Assembly (NCBI GenBank): GCA_028023455.1
Contig: JAQFVV010000031.1
Location: 7,212,593 to 7,276,592 of the forward strand
Source of the DNA: Epiperipatus broadwayi
Lineage: Eukaryota > Onychophora > Udeonychophora > Euonychophora > Peripatidae
Direction: 5' to 3'
Length of the DNA: 64,000 nt
Position numbers and translations under genes: made by a program. This document shows, one piece after another, positions 11,601-24,277 of the stretch; positions within the stretch are counted from its first letter, which is position 1; the number at the start of each line of letters is the position of its first letter. The notes beneath the pieces were generated by a model. It searched no databases. It was not told where the DNA came from and was given only the letters and a program-made list of their open reading frames with translations.

Positions 11601-12933
11601 ATTAGCTTTTAAATTTATACAAAGTCTAATGTATTATTTTTAGGCATCTAGAAACTCTCCTAGTTAATTCAGCGTTTGTTAAATTTTCAGTATAAAGTCT
11701 CCAATACATTCTATCCTTATACGATGTCTTCGTGATTATTTGATAGTAAATTGAGCTTCAATAAGAAAACGATCAATAGGGAACTATAATATATTAACAC
11801 CGCATATTTATTGGTAACTTTTATAAATTATTTTAAAACTACTCTCTTATAATTTTAAAACGCTTTTAAGAGCATCTATAATTACTTAGCTATTTTTAAT
11901 AGCACCTTTTACTTTAAGAATTTCAATCACAAGTCCCCTCCGAACAATTGAACCTTGGTTTTATACCGGAAGAAAACTCTCACTTGATTGGTGAATTAAA
12001 CAATCGACTTGCTAGCTTATTTACATATTTTACCAACAAGACAGAATTAAAAATAAATAATGACTTATTTAATATTATTTATTTATCACATTATTAAATT
12101 CTTAAATTAATCCTTATCGTTTATTTAAATCCACTAAACATTTTTTTTAAAATATATTTTCTTACTTAATTTCACTTTTAACTTTTATAAGATTATTTTT
12201 ATAAACAAACTAAGTCTATTTTTATTCGTTGTGTTTTTTAAGCAGTATTTTAAAAATCAGATTTAATGTTTCACATTAATCATTTTTACTTTTATCTCAT
12301 GATAGCTAATATAATACTTATAAATTTTATAACAGAATTTCAAAATAGTTTTGCAACTTTACTAAAAAACTTCCAAGCATGTGTGTACGTATCTAATTAA
12401 CATCTGTTTTTTTACAACAGATCTACAGACGCTTGTAATAATCTAAAAATAAACTAACAATTCATTTTTTAAAAATAAATATTTTTAAAATAAATAATAT
12501 CTTATAACAACTTTTAAAATAATACTTCGATATTATTAAAATCAAATATTAATCTTCTATTATGTAATACTAATAATTAAAATATTTATATTCATTTATT
12601 AAATATTAATTTTTATCAACAATAAATATATGCATTTAATTTTAACTTGTCTTTTAAAACTTTAACTTTAAACATTTATTTATTAAATTTATTAATGCAG
12701 TATTGGTCATGGCCAGTTTTCCCAACCATATACTATTATCATTCCCATTGAAATGTCTCTCACAAACATCAGCACAATTTTCACATATCAAATACTCATG
12801 AATTACTTTAGTTACATTTTTTAAAAGATTGTTATAAACAAATTTAACATCATATAACTAAATATATCTTAAATTTAAAATTTTTTAAATAGATTGATAC
12901 AACAATTTATGGAGACCCATACAAAAGGGCACA
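8614..12933 (-). repeat. 5' LTR, about 4.3 kb
   Basis: The outer end is TGTGCCC at 12933 (minus strand), identical to the start of the 3' LTR. The inner end is inferred from the primer binding site at 8596-8613. Only 11204-12933 can be verified against the other copy because that copy leaves the window. The exact inner border is uncertain by ~20 bases, with an ACA about 20 nt from the primer site. The LTR is non-coding and very AT-rich. It should hold the Pol II promoter and poly(A) site, but I could not place them. Confidence 0.75.
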
Positions 12934-12958
12934 ATATATATATATATATATATATATA
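12934..12958. repeat. (TA)n at LTR border
   Basis: A short TA microsatellite directly abuts the LTR end and is followed by a second copy of the terminal ~20 bases of the LTR. Confidence 0.85.
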
Positions 12959-12974
12959 CCCATACAAAAGGGCA

Positions 12975-13133
12975 CAATATGATTTGAACACAGCTTTCTA
13001 GTTCCCTAAAGTCATCCACTCTATCCAGTATAATTGATACACATGAGGACATACATGTGAACAAGGTAAATGATCTCCAAGATACATATTTCATGCTGAA
13101 CCAGCTTTCATCAGTTGGTCTGGATCATCATCT

Positions 13134-13172
<39 letters not shown>

Positions 13173-13177
13173 GTATA

Positions 13178-13219
<42 letters not shown>

Positions 13220-13371
13220 ATCAGTGCTCGGTTTATATTAAAATTGAAAATCTACACACTCAAATTGATAGGCTTCAATCCTCGCCAATAACCATTTGTT
13301 CAGCCATCCATACCAATGAACATCTGATGTTGAAATACTCATGCCCATATTATAGTTCATGTCTATGTTGA
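12975..13371 (-). repeat. tRNA-like interspersed repeat with (CA)n/(TA)n
   Basis: The minus strand contains a tRNA-like head: an A-box-like TGGATAGAGTGGATGAC and a B-box-like GTTCAAATC, about 30 bases apart (12980-13045). Similar stretches recur at 13490-13575, 13650-13740, 20730-20860 and 21590-21690. A compound (CA)n/(TA)n microsatellite lies at 13136-13217. Most likely a SINE-like family; not coding. Confidence 0.55.
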
Positions 13372-13866
13372 CCTTAAGTCAATCTGACATCTCATATGTC
13401 ATCCATTTAAATGCAGATGATAAAGAGATAGAATACAGGCAGAATATACAATATTGAAATACAAGTATAATGTATATACATTATATAGATCTAATTCATG
13501 GGGATTTGAACCCAGACTTTTAAGCTCCCTACTGTCATCTACTCTATCCAGTATAACAGATGCACATTGCCACATACCTATGAAAAACATAAATATCCAA
13601 TATACATATTTCATGCTAATATATATAGGATTGATTGGAATCATTTATATTTTCACATAATGAATAACTGTTATATTGGATAGAGTAAATAACTGTAGGA
13701 AGGTTTAAAGTCTGGATTCAAATCCCCTTTAATTACATCTAGGTTATGCATATACATTATACTTGTGTTTTAATATTATATTCAATCTGTATTCTGTCCA
13801 TTCTGCTCCTGTGTATTTTAAATTGATATATTGAGATATGAGGAGTCAAACTGACTTAAAGTCAAT
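13372..13866. repeat. Foldback element with ~190-bp inverted arms
   Basis: The left arm (about 13372-13575) and right arm (about 13650-13866) are diverged reverse complements. Each carries the tRNA-like motif GGATTTGAACCC or its complement, and the ends read CTTAAGTCAATCTGAC and its complement. This looks like two head-to-head copies of the tRNA-like repeat, or a foldback MITE derived from it. Confidence 0.6.
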
Positions 13867-13895
13867 ATGGATATGACTATAATATTGACATTTAA

Positions 13896-14460
13896 CTCAC
13901 TGAGTCTAAATGTGAAGATATTTAAAGCTTCATGCTTTCAAACCTAAATACTTCAAACTGGCTTAGATATATAGAAAAAAAATAAAGAAAAGAGTGGCTC
14001 ACCCTTTTCTTGTAAAATTCTCTGTCTTGTGATTACAGTGTGATGATTATTTAGATAGCCATCATAACTTCTGATTGGCTGTCAGATCAGTATTATAATA
14101 AGTGTGAAGGGTTTTCAGCCTTTCAATTTAATTTTAACTAACTATCTGTGCTTTATATAAAATAAATATTATTTACATATGTTACTGCAAGTTATAACAT
14201 CTAAAACTACTGCATAGTAAATCATAGGATTTTACACTTTATGTTTGTAATTTAAACTCAGTGAGTTAAATATGAAGATATTTAAAGCTTCATGCTTTCA
14301 AACCTAAATACTTCAGACTGGCTTAGATATATAAAAAGATAAATAAAGAAAAGGGTGAACCACCCTTTTCTTGTAAAATTCTCTGTCTTGTGCTTATAGT
14401 CTGGTCATTATTCAGACAGCCATCATAACATCTGATTGGCTGTCAGATAAGTATTATTTC
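13896..14460. repeat. Diverged direct duplication, spacing ~362 bp
   Basis: About 200 bases at 13896-14100 recur at 14258-14455 (shared blocks: TTCATGCTTTCAAACC, CACCCTTTTCTTGTAAAATT, GATTGGCTGTCAGAT). Each copy has a small hairpin around AAAGGGTG/CACCCTTT. No coding potential. Confidence 0.75.
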
Positions 14461-14989
14461 TTTTTATGTAAGTATTAATATGTCAGAGTATTAAGACACC
14501 CACACCCACATACATATATACTAAAATTACGCACTTTCTGAAATCTGTTTATATGAAGACAATGTTCTCCAATGTCAATTTAGTTTTTCCAATAAAAATT
14601 GAATTTATTTTATTTGTATTTTTAAGGTTTTACATGGAAAATAAATCACTCTCATGAATTTTAATAGGTTGAACATCAAATTCTGCAAAAATATTTGCAT
14701 AGCCTCATTCAATTGGCCTATCATAAAAATGTTCAAGCTATTTGAATGAAGGTATGTAAACTTTTTTTACTGGATTTGATTTTCTCTTAAAGAAACACAA
14801 TTTTTAATTTGATTCCATATAAAATTTTGGAAATGCAAATAAAAATAAATTATTTTTAATTTTCAAAAAAAGCTGAATTGATACTAGAGAGCGTTATATT
14901 GACAAAACCAGCAGTAATAACGTTTATAGCACTAATATTACTGTACTATTTGTTATTTATATGTTTCTTTTATTTTTATTTCATTATAG

Positions 14990-15221
14990 TTTTTTACATA
15001 ATTATTTTATCTGGGAATTAATAGCAGAAAATTCAATAGACTTAGATGAAGAATATTTCAATGAAAATAATGTCACTGCACACTTGTTAGGCATATCATT
15101 GGATACACTAGGACTGGACAGGAATACGTACTGTATATATCCCATTGCAAAAACACATTTAATCCATCCATTCCGATATTTGTATATGAAAACTTACATA
15201 GATGATAAAGTTGTTGAAGAG
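14990..15221 (+). CDS. Internal exon of unidentified host gene
   Basis: The exon follows a pyrimidine-rich tract ending in TTATAG and ends in GAG|GTGAGT, a near-consensus donor. It encodes ~77 residues with balanced, non-repetitive composition (for example ENSIDLDEEYFNENN and HPFRYLYMKTYIDD), unlike its surroundings. It enters in phase 2 (one base completes a codon) and leaves in phase 0. An alternative acceptor lies 38 bases further in, after ATAGCAG. The next exons in the window continue in phase 0. I do not recognise the protein. Upstream exons must lie left of the retrotransposon, outside the window. Confidence 0.7.
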
Positions 15222-15475
15222 GTGAGTATAACGGTCAATTTTGTGTGTGTATATATATATTAAGTGTAGTAATGCTCAAGGATAAATGAGTTTGTAAGTA
15301 ATCATTAAAAAATAATCATCACTTAGACAATCCCAATATAACAATTTCAATTTGTTGTCATGGCAACTTTCTTTTAACAATAAAGGTGGAATTTATTATT
15401 AAAAGGATGTTGCATTGATAGCAGTTTGAAATTGTTATATTAGTATTGTCGAACTGATGACTAGCTTTTAATATA

Positions 15476-15509
<34 letters not shown>

Positions 15510-17267
15510 AAGATTTGTATAAAATTATAGATTGAAATTATATAAATTTAACCAGATTTTTTTATATATTTTTTTATAAATAGTTTTCCAACTGTGATAT
15601 AGTATACATTGTATTTAGTAAAAAAAAAAAAAAAAAAAACATTGTTACAAATTGAAATTGCATGATTTAGCTGGAAAATTGCTTATAAATGAACAAACAT
15701 TATTCGTTTATATTTAACATTATAAACAACAAGAAAGTTGAGCAGACTATAATCTCAAAGCTAAAAGTATATGACTGAACAAAAAAAATCATCAATGAAT
15801 CATGGTATATGAATTGTTATTGAAGTCATAATGACTAATATCATAGCATTATGTTAAGGAAATGGTTTTAATTCAAGTATAACACAAGTGTTCAGATGGA
15901 ATTTTTACAAGGACCAATTGCATATGCATTATTGAGATTATGCTTTTATACTATTTCATTTATTTTAATCAAGTGTAATCAATGTGTATCTGAGATTAGT
16001 GCTGCTATATTAAGAAAAGATATTATTGAGATCACCTAAATAATTTTTCATTGTTGAGGAGTAAGCACAATTACTAATCCACTACATTTTATATGTTATT
16101 GAACCATACAGGAATGGTTTTTCTTGAAGATTTGTGATGATGGTGTTCTAGTTGTATTTTTATATTCCTCTATTTCCATTATCTAATATATTTATTGAAT
16201 GTCTTTAGAAAAAATTAACTTTATTTAAATATTCTAAATACATTCAACTGTTAATAATAGCACATCAAATAGGTTAATGTATGCACAATGTTTTGAGAGG
16301 TATTAGAAATGGTAAATCAAAAGTTCTTTCATTGATATTAAAATCATAAAACAATAGAAGGAATTTGCCATATTATCTGATGTAAGTTTTTAATATTTAC
16401 AGAAAATTTACAGTAGTACCAGTATTTTAAGGTCAGTGACTTTGCTATATTTATAAACTATCAATTCTTTAAAAACATCTAATAATGAGTAAAATCTGAA
16501 GCACAAGTCATACAATGGTTGATTGATTTCTCCTTCAAATTGATAGCATTGATTTTAGCACACACACATCTGTCTGGTACGATTTGATGAAAGTATAGTT
16601 CCTTATTGTAAAGAAAACTATATAAGAAATGACTGAAATTATTCTCATAACTTTTCTATCACTTCCAGCCATTTTTGTAACGTTTCTCATGAAGGCCAAG
16701 TGACCCTTCTGGATATATTATGACAGCCAACATTATACTAATTTTTGATTCTAGCAGCTTCTAGTCATGAATATGAACTTGTCTCATTGCATCAATCATT
16801 TAGCTTTAATATCTATTATTTGTAGAACAGAGAGTTTGCCTTTCAGTCCAGTTACAGTAGTTCTCTAACCCAACGTTCAAAAGACTGTTAATTTCTAGAT
16901 CCCTATCCTTAATGTAAACATTCAAATTTAGTGAGCATCATCACTTAGTGTCCCATTCTTGCCATTGACTAAGCATTACCTATGAATACACACATTGGTT
17001 TATGTTTATGAATACTCATCTGATCCAGATAAAAGCAAGGTGAAATAACGATATTAAACTTGATATTAATAAATAGTACATAGATGCAAATCACATGAAA
17101 ACAACCAGTGCTTATCTATAACATAAAACTTTAATTTGTGTTTAGATGATCTATATAAGTAAAACCCATCTTAAATTTATAGACTATGCCTTGACATATA
17201 GATTGAAGATATATGATATAGATAAGGCTGGGCTATGCAGTCATATATATATATATATATATATATA

Positions 17268-17309
<42 letters not shown>

Positions 17310-18379
17310 ATACAATTTTCATTGGTTTCATATATAAACGACATATTTTGCAGGTTCATCCGTGTAAAAAAATTTAAATATTGATTACCAATGTTTTGAC
17401 ATGGATGAACCTGCAAAATATGTCTGTTATGAGATAAAAATTATATTCTCTCTGCTTCATGCTTAATAAAACCAGTAAAACATAAGAATTATTTTATATA
17501 TAGATATGTTACTTAGAATATTAAACCACTAAGCAACACATGATCATCATTTCCTATGCTTACACAAGCTGTTGAAACATTCATTGAGTACTATGTCTTG
17601 CACTGGGTGGCACTAAAATATGGAGAGACACTAATATATGGAGAGTTTGTCACTCTATGTACTTAGAATCTTATGATGTATTGAATGAGAAAATTCAATG
17701 AAGTCATTCTGTTATCATACTATATTAATTAGTAAATAAATATAAAGATCTATTCCCCAAATCTATCACAAAATGAACACTAAGTAAAACTAGGCTGAAT
17801 TCTAATACAGGAAATCTTTTAACTATTTATAATATACAAAGACAGGATTTACATTACAAGTAGATATGATTTTGGTAAGTTAAGTAACATATATAATAAT
17901 TTAAATATAACAAATCATTAATATATTTATTAACTATTCATTAGACTAGAGCAGGGATAGTCTGTTAGTAGTAAAAGTTTCTAACTGCCTGCCTGTTCCA
18001 CAGTAATGGTGATTTATAAAGTAGGGAAGTAACTTTACATTATAAAATTCATAAAGCAGAGGTCCAGCAAGCTAAAGCATATAATAATAATTTACTTGCC
18101 AAATACTTTATGTTGAACTTTCACTAATGTTGGCAGAATAAATCTTTATAAAACATCTTACTTTAGTTAAATCTATCTTTTTATTTATACTTTGTATACA
18201 TAGAATCATGAAGTCTGATGAAATTACGTTTAATTAATTAAATTATTAATGAGATACCTAAGGCTGATGCTGTGAAACTAACTACTGGATATCTGACTCA
18301 ATTTTTGAAAGGAACAAACGAAGGTCTCCTCTATCAGAAATATTTACAGGTTTCTTTCTTTGTTCATAATATTATTAAC
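15222..18379 (+). other. Intron interior, microsatellites, no gene seen
   Basis: First part of a ~28.9-kb intron. It holds (TA)(TG)n near 15476-15510, a poly(A) run at 15619-15639, a (TA)n tract at 17246-17308 and a small inverted repeat at 17340-17424. I see nothing coding. Confidence 0.6.
17340..17424. repeat. 22-bp perfect inverted repeat
   Basis: GACATATTTTGCAGGTTCATCC at 17340-17361 is exactly complementary to 17403-17424, with a 41-base loop. It could form a hairpin or be the tips of a small foldback element. Confidence 0.8.
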
Positions 18380-18888
18380 AACATTAACTCCTGATTCCCC
18401 AAGATATTAAGTAGGGAAATATATTAATAAACTGAATATCATTTTTTACATATTTGGATATAAGACAGGCATTTTATAATTTTGCCATAAGTTTTCATTT
18501 CCATAACTATCAAATTTACGTTTACTTTCTTCATCATATCTAATTTCTAACAGTTCTTATTGGCAAATTGTAGCAGCCTTTTCAATATTTGTGGAAAAAG
18601 GATTTTCCATCCAGTCATAACCTTCAATTTCAAAATATCTTCAAATTGTTTTTCTGTGTCCAATTTGAGTTCATTAAAGTGACTACTGAATCTGTCAATA
18701 TCCTCTGGAGTTACATCATCTTTTATAGATGATAATTCAGGAAACTGATGAAATTCTCTCTTTAATAGATTATAATGAAGTAGTTCAAGTTTGTCAGAAA
18801 ATAATGACACAATACTTGGGTAACCTATAAGAGTTTTATTAGATCCTTGAAGCTGCAAATTGACATCATTATATCTCGTGGAAATCAT
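18380..18888 (-). pseudogene. Broken hAT (ZBED/GTF2IRD2-like) transposase fragment
   Basis: A 113-residue open stretch (18547-18888) starts with VNLQLQGSNKTL and continues with SLFSDKLELLHYNLL and HFPEL. This resembles the C-terminal half of hAT-family transposases and their domesticated ZBED and GTF2IRD2 relatives. Past the stop at 18547, a different frame continues with LEIRYDEESKRKF and, after a further stop or frame change, GESGVNVVNN. That matches where the family has its YLCESGFS dimerisation segment. Frameshifts and stops show it is dead. The N-terminal BED finger and the catalytic residues were not found upstream. Confidence 0.65.
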
Positions 18889-19059
18889 ATTTTACCGTTT
18901 TTAACTGTTGACATAGATTGGTCTTATAATTAATTTCAAAAAATTGTATTTAAATTATCATATAATGCTACAAAAAGAGTCAAAGATGTGCCCTTTGACA
19001 GCCATCAAACTTATTAGTGCAAAAGTAATATATTAAAATCTTCATTATTGTCCTCAAAT

Positions 19060-19380
19060 AGGGTGTGATTCGGATTATTATGGACTCGTGCCACAGTGGG
19101 CAATAGATTGGCTCAGCACAAATATGTATATACAAGAGCAATAACTAAAAAAGAAGGCAGATCTGTATTTGCTGACCATCAGCAGGAACTCATCTACAGA
19201 TTTAAGCCCTCCAAGGCTGATATTTTATGTACAGAAAGAAACGATATCAAGAGGAAGGTTAAGGAAGCTTGTTTCATCACCAGCGATGCCAAATCAATAA
19301 ACAGAAGAGACACTTGTTTCACCATTTCTAAAAAAATGGATGATATAGGAGGCAATTTGCATACATTTTCATATAACTAA
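19060..19380 (+). pseudogene. GIY-YIG-like C-terminal relic (Penelope-like)
   Basis: The frame ending at 19380 reads VGNRLAQHKY, then SVFADHQQE, then ILCTERNDIKRKVKEA and INRRD. This order (R-x-x-x-H, a late His, then a K/R-x-x-K/R-E-A helix and an NRD segment) is what follows the catalytic core in GIY-YIG domains of Penelope-like elements. The GIY-YIG core and the whole reverse transcriptase are missing, so this is a 5'-truncated remnant. A (TA)n tract follows at 19421-19453. Confidence 0.45.
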
Positions 19381-19417
19381 TAATCTGAAAAGACTATGAA
19401 TATGGAGCAACATGGGC

Positions 19418-19453
<36 letters not shown>

Positions 19454-19455
<2 letters not shown>

Positions 19456-20657
19456 AAAGCCTACAAATTATTACATAAAAAGTTTCACCGCAACGCATCA
19501 GCATATTATTAATTATAAAAGTATGTAGGAGTTGTGCTCTGGGCCAACTGATGCATGCTAGTTCAGCAAGAAGTGAATCTTTAGAATCATACATCTGTTG
19601 GGTTATATGTCTGTGAATACAGCCTTCCACAATATTGTAAAATCATACAGAAACTAGTCCCTACTTTTCCTGAGTGTGGTGTAGTAAAATTACACCACAG
19701 AAAGAAAATTTAAATGGATATTAAAAGTGAATTTGATTGATTATTAATTTCAAATTACACACCCACACACACAATAGATTAAAAACAAAAGAGAAAAGCA
19801 AATAAAAAATGCTAAAAGCGTAAATAATCACAATATAAATATTTATTTTTTTATTGGCGACTGAGAAATTCCACAGATATAGAGTATTTGAAGAAAGCGC
19901 TTTTATGTGATTGTGTGAAATTATCTATTTCATGACAAGTTAGTCTAACATTAAAATGAGGGGGAAAGACCAGAAATTTTATTAGAACATAAATAAATCA
20001 ATTTAATTATAACAGCAATTGAAAATACTTCATTAATAATTAACTGATTTATCAATTTTGAAGATTATTTGTCTTGATAGATTAACAATAAATCATGGAA
20101 ATACGCAGCGTAATAAAACATTGGCTGGAGAAAAGTGTAAAAAACTATGAGATTTTTGAAGAAGTAAGATTGATTAATTTTTAATCTATCAAGATAAAAA
20201 CGTAAATATGCAGAAAATATATTATTGATTTATATGATTGTAGTTGTAATATATATATATATAGAAGTAAAGTTTTTAAATAATAAGAAAAATACTACAG
20301 GTTAACATGTAACTTCATTTGAAATAGAGAAAAGATAATTTCTAAACTCTGTTCTGTAGAAGGTAGCGTCTTTATTACAATTAGTCAAGATATAATATTA
20401 CAATACTTACTTTTTATGATTATTATTATTTTTCTTGTTCTGGTGATTATCTCACGCTACCTTGAGACCATTGCTTTTTATAAAGCAAGGGTTCTAAATA
20501 AAATTATTTATTTAATATCCCTGTGTTTGAGAATTTAATTAACATTATTACTTTGACTGTAAAGTGGGCTATAAAGATAGATTAAAAAAGTAAAAACAGA
20601 GTTATATTTATATAGATCGTATAGCCATAATATCGTGAATTGACCAAAATAAAGTTA
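19454..20657 (+). other. Intron interior, nothing recognised
   Basis: AT-rich sequence with short TA runs. Short ORFs are present but their composition follows the base composition; no domain was recognised. Confidence 0.5.
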
Positions 20658-20724
20658 GCATAACACATTATCTAATAACTGAAATACAGGCTTATTATAT
20701 AATTGTGTCGATATATGTAATATA

Positions 20725-21700
20725 CACGATATATGAGCACAATCTTTCACACCACCCACCACTCTATCTCGTATCACTGATACACTTGAACATATATGTC
20801 GAAAAGATAAATAATCACCAATATAAGTATTTTATGCTAAACCAGCAATCATCAGCTGGTCCAGATTATTATCTCCACACATATATGCAATAAGTGCTCA
20901 GATATATATATATATATGTTCAAAAGATGGCGCTTTACCAAAACCACCGAACAAGTGTAAAATTTGTTTACATAAACGAAAAAAGAGTCAGAATTAACTA
21001 CCTCTTTCATTTGCTCACCCCCAGATCAGCTGATTTCAAGCTGGTTTGCTCTCCTCAGTGAGGGATAGAGTATAGAAACTAGATCTAAACACTGACTCTC
21101 AAGTGTTTATGCAAAACGTTTCTATCAGATTGCAAGCGTGAATTTTTCAGACCGGTAAAGTCTTCAAACTCAGCCTAGCAAGCCAGATATTTATATGGGT
21201 CTGATCTCAGTTCAGTATCACCATATAATCAAAGTCTCTGCAATATATATCATTGCAAGAAAACTTTAAAGGTACATTTATGAAAAACAAAAACAAGTTA
21301 CTCACGTAACCTGCTATCACTTGTTATTTATGTTCAAAAGATGGCGCTTTACCAAAACCACCGAACAAGTGTAAAATATATATATATATATTAAGATAGT
21401 CAATCTTCATATTTTAATGGACAGGCTTGAATCCACTCTACACTCCAACTCTTCAACTTTCCATCCAGTTGAAAATCTGATGATGGAATGCTCAAAAGTC
21501 ATGCTGAGGATGAGATTTCCATTACACCCATGTTGACTATGAAGTCAATCTGACATCTCATGTACAGGACATAATGATTGCTGGTTTATCATGAAATATG
21601 TATATTGGTGATTATTTATCTTTTCGACATATATGTGTTCAAGTGTATCAGTGATATGAGATAGAGTGGTGGGTGGTATGAAAGTCTGTGCTCATATACC
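20725..21700. mobile_element. ~1-kb composite foldback element
   Basis: The left arm (about 20725-20860) and right arm (about 21580-21700) are inverted copies sharing ATATGAGCAC, CACTCTATCTC and GATAAATAATCACCAATATA. The arms are related to the tRNA-like repeat at 13 kb. Nested between them is one unit of the ~400-bp repeat family, bordered by (TA)n on both sides. A 14-base direct repeat, CATAACACATTATC, lies at ~20658 and ~21699 but does not abut both arms, so I do not claim it as a target-site duplication. Confidence 0.55.
20919..21376 (-). repeat. ~400-bp repeat family, one unit plus overlap
   Basis: The unit begins and ends with the same ~45 bases (TTCAAAAGATGGCGC... at ~20920 and ~21331), so it is one period of ~410 bp plus a short second start. 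(TA)n borders both sides. It is related to the copies at 25300, 33790, 38600 and 48600. Confidence 0.75.
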
Positions 21701-22616
21701 ATAACACATTATCATAAATTAGGCAACTACTGCACGTTAAACACAAACTAAAGGATTTTGGAAAATTATTAGTATATACTATACTTGGGATAGAAAGTTA
21801 TGCTAATAAAATCAAAGATGTTAATAATTATGAATTAAATGTACAGTATTTTATAATTTAAATATTCGGTAAGATGGGAGATATAAATGCTTCTAGTTGG
21901 GGAAGATTTCCTTTAAGAATTATGAATAATGAGCAAACTTTTGTTTAAAATCATAGTTACTTGATGCACAACTGAGGTTGGAAAAAAGTAACAATACTTA
22001 TTGTAGTGTGACCATGCTTGTACAGACAAAATACTTGAAAGAGTTAGGAAAGGAAAAAGAAAAAATGGAATTTTTAAATGTAAATTTTAAGGGTAAAGAT
22101 ATTTAATACAAATTGTATTTTTATATTGGACTATTTCCATCATCAATAGTATTGAATGACTACAAAAAATAACTTTACTTGAATTTTCCAATTATATTCA
22201 ACTGTTAGGAATAACACACAGTTTAATATATGTGCAACCTTTCCACTCGTAATATTCTACTATTTTCTTCAAACATTGCTGGGCTGACCAAAGACATATA
22301 AAAAAATCTATGATTTTCAAGATACTCATTTCCAGATGAACCAACATTTATCAGTTAATCTAGAACACAATTTCTTACATTTATCTTTATCGTTGTTCAG
22401 TATATATTTTCTGATAACAAATTATTACAGTTTAATTAATACTTTGACACAAAACACTTAACAAAAGTATTTTAATACATTTATTCATCATTCATTAGGC
22501 TAGAGATCATCTTACAATGAATAATATTTCCATAGTGTAAATTTCATTACACACCCAAGTAGTTTGTGTCAAACTTGTTAGGGAATTAAGTTTGACACAT
22601 CAATTAAATTGCGATA

Positions 22617-22869
<253 letters not shown>

Positions 22870-22873
22870 TTCA

Positions 22874-22907
<34 letters not shown>

Positions 22908-23554
22908 TGAACAATGATTAGAGTGTTACTAAAGGGTCCAGGTTTGATTCCTGTACTAATACTGTCACTAATTAGGCAAGCAAAATCTGAAGAAAAGAGA
23001 AGAACAATACAACTCAAAGTGTTATGTATATGCAAACCTGTGTGCTATAACTAACAGCATAATGTAACTGGAATATATATATTTAAAGATGCTCAATATT
23101 TAATATTATATGATGGAAATAGTCCAATAAATAAGTACAAGTAAAGTACCATCATTACAATTCTTCAGGAAAACATTTAATCCAAATATCTATTATTTCA
23201 AACTTTTATTATCAAAATAAAATTTAAAATATGATCTTTACCATTTTACAATAAATAAATTAGTTTGTATGTATCTTTACAAATAAAAGTGAAGAAAGAA
23301 ATATGAACTAAATACTTATAAGTTAATAATTCTATTTTCAATAAGCTGCTTGATATTTTATGACTTAACAGGCTTTATGTTTATAATGAGGGTAAATTTA
23401 GTATCCTTAAAGATCCCTTAACCTAAAAAATTACAAACCCAAAAACCTCTGGAGTAGTAATTTTGAATTAATGATATTTTACTTGTATAGGAATATAAAT
23501 AAATAGTTTAATAAGATTATACTTAAAAAGTAATAAAAATTGTAGATGTAAAGA

Positions 23555-23650
23555 TTTCTTTTTCATATGTCAAAGTGTTGAACGGGAAGCGAACCCGGGC
23601 CAGTTGCTTGTAAGGCAGCTATGATAACCACAAGGCCATTAATGCTTGGA
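23555..23650 (-). repeat. tRNA-derived SINE head
   Basis: Reading the minus strand from 23650: TGGCCTTGTGGTTATCATAG (A-box-like), an anticodon-arm-like GCCTTACAAGC, then GGGTTCGCTTCCCG (B-box) and TTGACATATGAAAA. The same order occurs at 38309-38400. Mismatches in the stems make a functional tRNA unlikely. Confidence 0.65.
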
Positions 23651-24277
23651 AAAAATTTGGTATTTTTTTTTATTAGAAAAAGAAAAATATAGAAGATATA
23701 TAAGAAGGAATAATATGAGATTAAATGTATATTTTTCCTTATAAATATTGTGTTGCAATGATCAGTTGTCCAATTTAGATTAAACTTCAGAAAGTATATG
23801 ACACACACACACACACACACCTATATATATATATATATAAAAGAAGTCAAAATATTTTTTTTATTATGTGATAACAATAACCACTATACCACCAATATTT
23901 ACAATACCTAACCAAGTGGCGTAGAACATAATCTACTCCTCATAACAAGGACATGAAATTAATATTCAGACCAGACAATATTACATGTAAAAAAGTTAAG
24001 AAACGATTTAATCAAAAAAACAATCATTTACTTACAAAGTATTATAATTGTCAGACAATATGTCCTTTTATCTTAAACATGTTTACATTACAAACTACAT
24101 TATAAGAACTTATGACAATTTTCTTTATAATTTGATTAACTTTATAATTATAATTCATTGGTAATAACTGTGGAAATATGACATTTCTTCAATACCTTTT
24201 AACTTTGATTTCACACACATGTTAGAAAAAATATATGAAATAATAATATTTATTTGTAAAATGTCACAATATTATTT

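Larger units (their letters stand above)
1..12933 (-). mobile_element. Ty3/Gypsy LTR retrotransposon, near complete
   Basis: A full-length Metaviridae-type element lies on the minus strand. Reading leftwards from 12933 it has a ~4.3-kb 5' LTR, a primer binding site, a ~0.66-kb leader, a coiled-coil ORF, a Gag-like ORF, a Pol ORF, a ~700-nt non-coding tail, a polypurine tract and the start of the 3' LTR, which the window edge cuts. Bases 1-1732 and 11204-12934 align almost perfectly: I saw about eight substitutions, mostly transitions, and two one-base indels. This implies a recent insertion. There is no env-like ORF between pol and the polypurine tract. Protease-RT-RNase H-integrase order and a GPY/F module place it in Ty3/Gypsy. 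Confidence 0.95.

Noticed and set aside
16640-16960. Possible decayed transposase on the minus strand (words such as GHLAFMRNVTKMAG)
   Set aside because: Frames break every few codons and I could not tie it to a family.
17177-17416. ORF rich in Tyr-Ile
   Set aside because: Runs through a (TA)n tract; not a gene.
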